Assembly (NCBI GenBank): GCA_964392615.1 | Contig: CAYMRB010000134.1 | Coordinates: forward strand, 1-21,351 | Length of the DNA: 21,351 nucleotides | Origin: CAYMRB01 sp964392615 | Lineage (GTDB): Bacteria; Planctomycetota; UBA8108 | Reading direction: 5' to 3' | Shown: positions 1 through 6,585 of the stretch, piece after piece | Position numbering within the stretch: the first letter of the stretch is position 1 | Layout: the number at the start of each line of letters is the position of its first letter | Translations under genes and position numbers: made by a program | The notes under the pieces: model-generated | The model's input: the letters and a program-made list of their open reading frames with translations, nothing else | Databases searched by the model: none | Told to the model about the DNA's origin: nothing

Positions 1-46
1 CCTCGGCCTGCAAAGGTTCGTGGAGTGTTAGAAGCTGAGGACGGTC

Positions 47-124
47 GTGGCGTGGCTATTCGCAATCGCTGGGTTCGCTTTCGCGCTCACCTTCATCCTG
101 CTTGCAAGCGCTGACCAGAAGTAG
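47..124 (+). CDS. Possible 25-residue single-pass membrane mini-protein
   Basis: Starting at GTG 47 this frame encodes 25 residues that are almost wholly hydrophobic (Trp, Leu, Phe, Ile and Ala in the first 21), ending in the polar tail SADQK before TAG. It would form one membrane helix with a short polar C-terminus. A GAGG at 37-40 sits six bases before the GTG, a plausible ribosome binding site, and an in-frame TAG at 29-31 rules out a longer upstream extension. No family is recognised. A stretch this short can be hydrophobic by chance, so this is a tentative call. Confidence 0.22.
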   Translation: MAWLFAIAGFAFALTFILLASADQK

Positions 125-352
125 CCTCGGCCGCGAGTACCGACGTCGCGCTGCCCGGGGCGCGGCCGTAGCCCCATTCGGGCCGCTGGCTCCTCTTGGC
201 AAATCCCCAAGGCTTCATGGAAGTTCTTCGGACGCAGCTGCATGCGGGCGGAGGGCGAACGTCGGCTATTGGCCGTCCCAGCCCTCCAACCTGGAGCATC
301 CACCGCTGATGAGCCCTGCGTGAATGCGCTTGCGACGACGGGATCGCTGCCT

Positions 353-372
353 CGCGGGAGTTCGCTCCCGTG
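353..372. repeat. Hairpin with TTCG loop
   Basis: CGGGAG (355-360) and CTCCCG (365-370) pair perfectly around a TTCG loop; two more pairs, one of them G-T, extend the stem to 353-372. No T-run follows on either strand, so it is not a typical intrinsic terminator. Its role is unknown. Confidence 0.5.
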
Positions 373-597
373 TCTCGATTCTTCCAAGAACCGGTCGCTC
401 ACGAGGCTCCGGTAAGGGGCGCAGCCGGCTCGGGAGGGGGGGCTCACTCCAGGCGAGTTTCTCCACGCCTAGCAGGCAAGCCTTGCGTTTGTTCGGTCCG
501 ACGTCGAGGATCCAAGGTGCGTTGACGGCACTTCCGTCGCCGGTCTCGGTTGACTCAGTTGAGCGCGCTTTGATTACCACCCACAGGCGCTGCCACG

Positions 598-2406
598 ATG
601 CGTCGATCATGGCTCCCGCAATTCGCGATCACTCTTGGGTTCACGGCCCTTTCCGACCTTTCTGCTAGCGCCGGCGACCTGAACGTCCCGAAGATCTTCG
701 GCGACAACATGGTCATCCAGCGCGACCGACCGATCCACGTCTGGGGCACCGCGATGTCCGGCGTGAACGTGCTGGTCCAGCTTGGGCCGCGCGACCTGAC
801 AGTGCGCGCGGGCGACGACGGTAAGTGGTCGCTCGAGCTCGAGGCGCTGCCGGTTTCAACGCAAGCGAAGAGCCTGCGTGTACGTTCCGCGGGCGAGACC
901 GTCGAGTACGACGGCATCGTCGTCGGCGACGTCTGGGTGCTCGGCGGGCAAAGCAATATGGAGGACGTGCTCGAGGACATCTACCACGGCGATACGGAGG
1001 TCGCGTCGGCGAACTTTCCGCTCATCCGGCTGATGACGATTCCGGCCCTCGCCAGGCCGGAGCCGCAGGCGGATATCGAGCGCATCAACGAGTACAACTC
1101 GTGGACGCGCCGCTACGAGATGAAAGGCGCGTGGGCGCAGTGCACGCCCAAGGCCGTGCATCGCTTCTCGGCGATCGGCTACGTCTTCGGGCGGCGGCTG
1201 CACATGGTCTCCGGCGTGCCCATCGGTCTGGTCGACGCGTCGGTCGGCGGCACGACCGTCGAGGGCTGGACGTCGCGCGCCAAGCTCGCCACGATTCCCG
1301 CATGCAAGGGCCTCACGGACGAGTGGGACGAGAAGATCGACGCCTACGATGCCGAGGCGAGCCTTCAGGAACGCATCGAGCGCTGGAAGAAGGACACCGA
1401 GCGTCGCAAGGAGCGCGGCGAGGATCCGCGGCCGAAGCCGACCGAGCCGGCCCCCGACCCCGCGAACGACCGCAACAACCCGGGTGCGTCGTATAACGCG
1501 ATGATCGCGCCGTGGGCCGGGTTCAATGTCCGAGGCGCGATCTTCAACCAGGGCTACAACAACGCGCTGGGCAACGCGCGTCCGCGTCTCTACGCGCAGA
1601 CCTTCAAGGCGATGATCGAGGACTGGCGCGCCGCATTCCGCGACGACGCGATGCCGTTCGGCATCGTCGGGTTGACCCCGGGCGGCCGGCCGCAGACGCT
1701 CGAGAGCTTCGAGGAGCGCATGGTCGACGCCGCACCGTTCATCCGCGAGGGGCAGCACAAGGCCGCGCTCGAGCTCGGGGGCGTCTGCTTCATGCCGGCG
1801 TACGACCAGCAGGTGCCGTGGTATCACCCGCACAAGAAGTTCGAGCTCGGCGAGCGCATCGCGCGTTGGGCTCTGAGCACGCAGTATGACCAGCGGCAGA
1901 TCGGCTGGAAGCCGGTCGAGCTCGTCGAGCACGAGGTGCAGGGCGACCGCGTCGTGCTGCGTTTCGACCGTGCCGTGCGCGTGCACGACGGTCGGCCGTT
2001 CGCTGGCTTCGCGATCGCGGGCGAGGATCGGCACTTCGTGCCGGCGCTCGTCGATTTCGTCGTCGTCGGCAAGGACCAGCACGGCCGTCCACGGCACGAC
2101 GAGAAGCAGCTCGAAGTACGCAGTCCGTTGGTGCCGCAGCCGATCGCGGTCCGCTACGCGTGGGCGCGCAACCCGCTAGGCAACGCGGTCAACAGCCAGC
2201 ACCACGAGCGCATCATCCCGATCCCGTCGTTTCGTACCGACGATTGGGACTGGCCCGAGGCGCCGTTCAAGGCCGCCGGGGGCGATGCGGAGAACACGCA
2301 CCGCCGGGCGATCCACGAGCTGCGCGAGGCGGCGAAGGCCGGTGCGGCGAAGCGCAGGGTCCTCGAGGCGAAGCGAGTGCTGGAGGCCGCAGAGGGGGCC
2401 GAGTGA
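598..2406 (+). CDS. Secreted sialate O-acetylesterase-like SGNH protein
   Basis: This 602-residue protein resembles bacterial sialate O-acetylesterases, SGNH-fold enzymes that remove acetyl groups from sugars. Residues 1-25 are a positively charged, hydrophobic export signal ending near ASAG. A beta-rich N-terminal segment follows, then the nucleophile block GGQSNM at 116-121 (Ser119). The family's second block, usually WYQGE-like, reads FNQGYNN (Asn317 onward), so the usual Glu is not present. The C-terminal catalytic block, normally DxHP, reads WYHPHKK (His410, His412), so the expected Asp two residues before His is Trp. Fold membership is clear, but catalysis may be altered. The last 60 residues are charged and Ala-rich. 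The ATG at 598 fits the signal peptide; no strong ribosome site is visible. It converges with the minus-strand gene ending at 2422, 15 bases away. Confidence 0.88.
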   Translation: MRRSWLPQFAITLGFTALSDLSASAGDLNVPKIFGDNMVIQRDRPIHVWGTAMSGVNVLVQLGPRDLTVRAGDDGKWSLELEALPVSTQAKSLRVRSAGETVEYDGIVVGDVWVLGGQSNMEDVLEDIYHGDTEVASANFPLIRLMTIPALARPEPQADIERINEYNSWTRRYEMKGAWAQCTPKAVHRFSAIGYVFGRRLHMVSGVPIGLVDASVGGTTVEGWTSRAKLATIPACKGLTDEWDEKIDAYDAEASLQERIERWKKDTERRKERGEDPRPKPTEPAPDPANDRNNPGASYNAMIAPWAGFNVRGAIFNQGYNNALGNARPRLYAQTFKAMIEDWRAAFRDDAMPFGIVGLTPGGRPQTLESFEERMVDAAPFIREGQHKAALELGGVCFMPAYDQQVPWYHPHKKFELGERIARWALSTQYDQRQIGWKPVELVEHEVQGDRVVLRFDRAVRVHDGRPFAGFAIAGEDRHFVPALVDFVVVGKDQHGRPRHDEKQLEVRSPLVPQPIAVRYAWARNPLGNAVNSQHHERIIPIPSFRTDDWDWPEAPFKAAGGDAENTHRRAIHELREAAKAGAAKRRVLEAKRVLEAAEGAE

Positions 2407-2421
2407 ACGGCATGCTAGCCG

Positions 2422-2823
2422 TCAGCAGTGATCCGGCTCTTTCTCGCGTTGCACGATCTCGAGCAGCCAGGCGTGCGCCGCTTCGGAGCTCGGGAAGACA
2501 TCGAACGGGATCTGCTCTTCGACGAAGAGCCTCGTGATCCTGCTCGATACCCGGTCGTGATCGGCGGCCCGCACGAGGAAGGCCCAGGCGACGAGTCCCG
2601 GAGTCTTGGCGACCGCACGCAGGAACTCGTACGAGTACGAGTAGTCGTGGGCGCGGTTGGAGAGAAGTGCGAACGGCCTGTCGCCGATCCTCTGCCGAAC
2701 GCGCTCCACGGCATCGGTCCAGTGCTCGATCGTGATGTTGACGCCGGGTACGGCGATCACCTCGACGACCGAGGCGTCATGAATGGTGAAATCCGCGTAG
2801 GGAGTCGAGAACGCCTCCGGCAT
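2422..2823 (-). CDS. SpoIIAA/STAS-like small protein
   Basis: The frame is open to 2994, but the first 57 residues of that extension are low-complexity Pro/Gly/Ala, so I place the start at ATG 2823, giving 133 residues from MPEAF. AGGT lies about nine bases upstream. The alternating hydrophobic strands (VVEVIAVPGV at 19-28, FALLSNRAHD at 51-60), the helix between them and the ending FPSSEAAHAWL (110-120) match the layout of SpoIIAA-like/STAS-fold proteins, which typically end in a motif of the F-x-x-x-E-x-A-x-x-WL kind. There is no obvious DSSG phospho-acceptor, so it may not act as a classical anti-anti-sigma factor. It is divergent from ileS across 265 bases. The function is not known, and the fold assignment is by pattern only. 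Confidence 0.75.
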   Translation of the reverse strand: MPEAFSTPYADFTIHDASVVEVIAVPGVNITIEHWTDAVERVRQRIGDRPFALLSNRAHDYSYSYEFLRAVAKTPGLVAWAFLVRAADHDRVSSRITRLFVEEQIPFDVFPSSEAAHAWLLEIVQREKEPDHC

Positions 2824-3088
2824 CCGCGCGTACCTCGCTGGAATGGCGCGCTGTGGGGGGGCACTCTGTTCCCCCGCGCCAGCTACCGACTCTTGTATCG
2901 GGCGGGCTCGGCCTGGGCCTTCAGTCCCCGCAGGAGCTTCCGAAGACTGCCCCGAGAGAGGGGGGGCGACCCTGCCCGGGCTGCCCGTCTCCACGTGTCG
3001 AGAAGAAGCCGGGAATCGGTGTTCCCCGAAAGCGTCAGCGGCCGATATACTCTGCAGGTTTGTCCCGAGAACCCGAGTATACGAGCCG
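2824..3088. other. Divergent intergenic region upstream of ileS
   Basis: This region separates the STAS-like gene from ileS. It contains G-runs and a GC-rich inverted structure: GGGGG at 2857-2861 with CCCCC at 2871-2875, flanked by GGCGC (2845-2849) and GCGCC (2876-2880). The ileS -10 candidate lies at 3046-3051. I looked for a T-box leader and saw none of its conserved sequence. Confidence 0.5.
3046..3053 (+). promoter_or_regulatory. Candidate -10 element of ileS
   Basis: TATACT (3046-3051) matches the sigma-70 -10 consensus at 5 of 6 bases and lies 37 bases before the ATG at 3089. The -35 region is weak (TTCCCC at 3022-3027, spacing 18). The same CCG-purine-TATACTCT context occurs upstream of the RsbU-like gene at the other end of the window. 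Confidence 0.45.
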
Positions 3089-6000
3089 ATGGCCGTTTTC
3101 GATCCCGTCGATCCACGCTACGACTTTCCCGCCGAGGAGGCGCGCGTCTCCGCGCTCTGGAAGGAGCGCGACGTCTTCCACCGCAGCCTTCACGAACGCG
3201 AGGGAGCGCCGACCTTCGTGTTCTACGAAGGGCCCCCGACCGCCAACGGCCGCCCGCATCCCGGTCACGTGCTAACGCGCGTCATCAAGGATATCTTCCC
3301 TCGCTACAAGACGATGTGCGGTTTCCGCGTGCCGCGCAAGGCCGGCTGGGACACGCACGGCCTGCCCGTCGAGGTCGAGGTCGAGAAGGCGCTCGGCATT
3401 CACGGCAAGGACGGTATCGTCGGCTACGGCGTCGAGGCCTTCATCAAGCGCTGCGTCGAGTCGGTCTTCACCTACACGCAAGAGTGGGAGGAGCTGACCG
3501 AGCGTATCGGGTTCTGGGTCGACCTGCCGGACGCGTACGTCACCTATCACCAGAGCTATGTCGAGAGCGTCTGGTGGTCGCTCAAGGAGCTCTTCGAGCG
3601 CGGTCACCTCTATCAGGATCGCAAGGTCGTCTGGTGGTGGGCGCAGGGCGGCACGACGCTGTCGGCGGCCGAGGTAGGCGAGGGCTATCGCGAGGTCGAC
3701 GATCCTTCGGTCTTCGTGCGCTTTCGCGACGCGGAGCAGGACGATCTGAGCTATCTCGCGTGGACGACGACTCCGTGGACGTTGCCGTCGAACATCGCGC
3801 TCGCGGTCGCCCCCGACGGTGAGTATGTCGAGGTCACGCTGTCGACCGAATCCGGCGGCACCGAGCGCGTCGTCGTCGCGGCGGCGTTGGTCGACCACGT
3901 CCTCGGCGCCAAGAAGAAGAAGAAGAAAAAGAAGAAGAAGAACAAGGAGCAGGACGACGGCGCGAGCGGGGAGCTCGTGCCTGTCGCGGTCTCCGAGCCG
4001 TTTGCGGGCAGCGAGCTCGTCGGCCGTCGTTATCGGCAGCTGCTGCCATTCGCCGAGCCCGAAGGCGACAAGGCGTTCGAGATCGTTCCAGCCGACTTCG
4101 TCCTCATCGATCCGTCGCAGGAGACCGGCTCCGGCACCGGCATCGTCCACATCGCGCCGGCGTTCGGCGAAGACGACTACCGCGTCGCCCGCGAGGCCGG
4201 TCTCGGCTTCCTGCAGCTCGTCGACGAGCAGGGCCGCATGACCGAGGAGTGCGGCGAGGTCGCCGGCGTGTTCTGCAAGGACGCCGACCGCCAGCTCATC
4301 CGCACGCTGCGTGCGCAGAACTCGCTGCTGCGCGAAGAGGTCTACCGTCACGACTACCCGTTCTGTCCCCGCGCCAAGGACGACGCGTTGGTGCAGTTCG
4401 CGCGTCCGGCGTGGTTCATCCGAACGAGCCAGTTCAAGGAGCAGCTCCTCGCGAACAACGCGCGCATCCAGTGGGTGCCGCAGCACATCCAGACCGGGCG
4501 CTTCGGCAAGTTCCTCGAGGACAACGTCGACTGGGCGCTGTCGCGCGAACGCTACTGGGGCACGCCGCTGCCGATCTGGAAGTGCGAGAAGACCGGGCAC
4601 ATCGAGGCGATCGGCTCGTACGAGGAGCTGCTGGCCAAGCCCGGCATCGACGGGACGCAGCTCTGGGACGACGCGAAGGCGACCGAGCCGGAGCTCTCCG
4701 ACCACCTCAAGGTGCACAAGCCGTACATCGACGCGGTCACGTATCAGTCACCGAAGGATCCGTCGGCGCGCATGCGTCGCGTTCCGGAGGTCATCGACTG
4801 CTGGTACGACGCCGGCGCGATGCCGTTCGCGCAGTGGGGCTATCCGCACGTCGACGGCTCGAAGGAGCGGTTCGAGGCCGCGTTCCCGGCCGACTTCATC
4901 TCGGAGGCCATCGACCAGACGCGCGGCTGGTTCTACTCGATGCTCGCCGAGAGCACGATCCTGCACGAGGGGCGCGAGGGCCCGCATCCGTACAAGACGT
5001 GCATCGTCCTCGGTCACGTGTGCGACAAGGACGGCATCAAGATGTCCAAGCGCCTCGGGAACTACGTGTCCCCGAACGAGGCGATGGACGTGCACGGTGC
5101 CGACGCGCTGCGGTGGTACTTCCTGAGCCAGGGCCATCCGTGGACGAACGCGCGCTTCAGCCTCGACCGCGTCGGCGAGGCGAAGAAGGACTTCCTGATC
5201 CGCCTGCAGAACGTCCTGAGCTTCTTCGCCATCTACGCGAACATCGACGGATTCGATCCGACGGCCGGCAATCCCGACGCTTCGAACATCGAGCCGGAGA
5301 CGCTCGCGGCGAGCGACGGTTACACGAAGGTCTCGGGGCGCTGCCTGATGGACCGCTGGGTCCTGTCCGAGCTGCAGCTGACGGCGACGAAGGTGCGCGA
5401 GTCGCTCGACGGCTATGACATCCTCAGCGCGTCGCGCGCGCTGTTCGACTTCGTCGACGAGCTGTCGAACTGGTACGTCCGCCGCAGCCGGCGGCGCTTC
5501 TGGGGATCGGGCATGACGCCCGACAAGCTCGACGCGTACTGGACGCTCTACGAGTGTCTGGTCACGGTGTCGAGACTGGCCGCGCCGTTCGTGCCGTTCT
5601 TTGCGGAGTCGATCTACCAGACGCTCGTAGCCAAGCCGTGGAAGGGGACGCAGACGGAGAGCGTCCACCTCTGCGACTTCCCGTCCGCTCGCGAGGGCGA
5701 GGTCGACGAGGCGTTGTCGCGACGCATGGCGACCGTCGTCGAGATCGTCGAGCTCGGCCGCGCGGCGCGCACGGAGGCCAAGCTGCGCGTCCGTCAGCCG
5801 CTTCACGAAGCGATCGTCGTCATGGCCGATCACGGTCGCGCTGACGAGGTCGCCGAGCTTCTCGGGCTGGTCGAGGAGGAGCTCAACGTCAAGACGGTCG
5901 GCTTCTCGGACGACGCAGATCGCTTCGTCGAGTACCGGTTGAAGCCGAACTTCAAGCTCATCGGGCCGCGGCTCGGCGCCTTGGTCCAGAAGCTCAAGTC

Positions 6001-6463
6001 GGCATTGGCGAACGCCGACGCGGCCGCCTTGCGCGCCGAGCTCGACGAGCGCGGCGTGTGCGAGATCGCTGTCGACGGCCAGACGGTCGAACTGACACCG
6101 GAGGAGATCGAGGTCGACATCGAGCCGCGCGAGGGCTACGCGGCGCGCTCCGGTCGCGGCATCGTGCTGGTGCTCGAGACCGTGATCGACGATGAGCTGC
6201 GCCACGATTGGTGGGCGCGCGAGGTCGTCGCGTGCGTGAACTCTCTGCGCAGCGAGCGCGGCCTCGCGTACGAGGCGCGCATCCGGCTCGAGGTCGCGTG
6301 TGACGACGAGGTGCGCGCTGCGCTCGAGACGCGTCACGAGTACATCGCGGGCGAGACACTGGCGTCGGCCGTTCAGTTCGCAGCGCTCGGTGCCATAAGC
6401 GGCGGCAAGGACGGGAAGTTCGGCGACAAGGAGTTCGCGGTCAATATCGACGTCGTCGAGTGA
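3089..6463 (+). CDS. ileS: Isoleucyl-tRNA synthetase, long (type 2-like) form
   Basis: This cytoplasmic class I synthetase charges tRNA-Ile. From ATG 3089 it is 1124 residues, longer than E. coli IleRS (939) and in the range of eukaryote-like type 2 enzymes. Visible landmarks are HPGH at 57-60 (HIGH motif), GWDTHGLPVE at 86-95, the start of the CP1 editing domain at WTTTPWTLPSN (225-235), GTGIVHIAPAFGEDD (349-363), and KMSKR at 651-655. The KMSKR form and the spacing around it fit type 2 enzymes, many of which are naturally mupirocin-resistant. That resistance is family knowledge, not shown here. The segment where some relatives have zinc-binding Cys reads WAQGGTTLS. An unusual run of ten Lys (275-284, nucleotides 3911-3940) interrupts the editing domain. 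The open frame extends upstream to 2843, but those 82 residues lack family similarity, so the later ATG is preferred. Confidence 0.97.
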   Translation: MAVFDPVDPRYDFPAEEARVSALWKERDVFHRSLHEREGAPTFVFYEGPPTANGRPHPGHVLTRVIKDIFPRYKTMCGFRVPRKAGWDTHGLPVEVEVEKALGIHGKDGIVGYGVEAFIKRCVESVFTYTQEWEELTERIGFWVDLPDAYVTYHQSYVESVWWSLKELFERGHLYQDRKVVWWWAQGGTTLSAAEVGEGYREVDDPSVFVRFRDAEQDDLSYLAWTTTPWTLPSNIALAVAPDGEYVEVTLSTESGGTERVVVAAALVDHVLGAKKKKKKKKKKNKEQDDGASGELVPVAVSEPFAGSELVGRRYRQLLPFAEPEGDKAFEIVPADFVLIDPSQETGSGTGIVHIAPAFGEDDYRVAREAGLGFLQLVDEQGRMTEECGEVAGVFCKDADRQLIRTLRAQNSLLREEVYRHDYPFCPRAKDDALVQFARPAWFIRTSQFKEQLLANNARIQWVPQHIQTGRFGKFLEDNVDWALSRERYWGTPLPIWKCEKTGHIEAIGSYEELLAKPGIDGTQLWDDAKATEPELSDHLKVHKPYIDAVTYQSPKDPSARMRRVPEVIDCWYDAGAMPFAQWGYPHVDGSKERFEAAFPADFISEAIDQTRGWFYSMLAESTILHEGREGPHPYKTCIVLGHVCDKDGIKMSKRLGNYVSPNEAMDVHGADALRWYFLSQGHPWTNARFSLDRVGEAKKDFLIRLQNVLSFFAIYANIDGFDPTAGNPDASNIEPETLAASDGYTKVSGRCLMDRWVLSELQLTATKVRESLDGYDILSASRALFDFVDELSNWYVRRSRRRFWGSGMTPDKLDAYWTLYECLVTVSRLAAPFVPFFAESIYQTLVAKPWKGTQTESVHLCDFPSAREGEVDEALSRRMATVVEIVELGRAARTEAKLRVRQPLHEAIVVMADHGRADEVAELLGLVEEELNVKTVGFSDDADRFVEYRLKPNFKLIGPRLGALVQKLKSALANADAAALRAELDERGVCEIAVDGQTVELTPEEIEVDIEPREGYAARSGRGIVLVLETVIDDELRHDWWAREVVACVNSLRSERGLAYEARIRLEVACDDEVRAALETRHEYIAGETLASAVQFAALGAISGGKDGKFGDKEFAVNIDVVE
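3911..3946 (+). repeat. AAG triplet run encoding poly-lysine inside ileS
   Basis: Ten consecutive Lys codons (nine AAG, one AAA), then AAC and AAG, lie within the CP1 editing region between residues 275 and 286. The composition, a pure A/G run, is quite unlike the GC-rich codons on either side and looks like a triplet-repeat expansion. Confidence 0.9.
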
Positions 6464-6585
6464 CGACGACAGGACTGCCCTGCAACCGAGAATCTGTTGG
6501 TCCGCCGCCACAGCGCGACCGTACAGTGGCTCCGTTCATCGTCCGTCTGCAAGAAACACGAGTGAAACCAGTCAGAGGAAGAACC

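Larger units (their letters stand above)
1..597. other. Left-edge region with no confident gene
   Basis: No reading frame here looks like a real protein of ordinary size: the longer open frames are rich in Arg, Pro, Ser and Gly and have no recognisable domain, as expected for frames opened by high GC. A frame running in from position 1 to a stop at 112-114 could be the last 37 residues of a gene cut by the edge, but nothing supports it. The stretch holds a hairpin (353-372) and a possible mini-ORF (47-124). A weak sigma-70-like pair (TTGACT at 550-555, GATTAC at 572-577) lies just before the gene at 598. Confidence 0.5.

Noticed and set aside
28..668. Overlapping open frames of 70-140 codons on both strands at the left edge
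   Set aside because: They are low-complexity and Arg/Pro/Ser-rich, overlap one another, and show no domain or ribosome site, as expected in GC-rich noncoding DNA.
2824..3088. T-box riboswitch upstream of ileS
   Set aside because: No AGGGTGG-type T-box sequence or specifier-loop arrangement was found, and the -10 candidate leaves only about 30 bases of leader.
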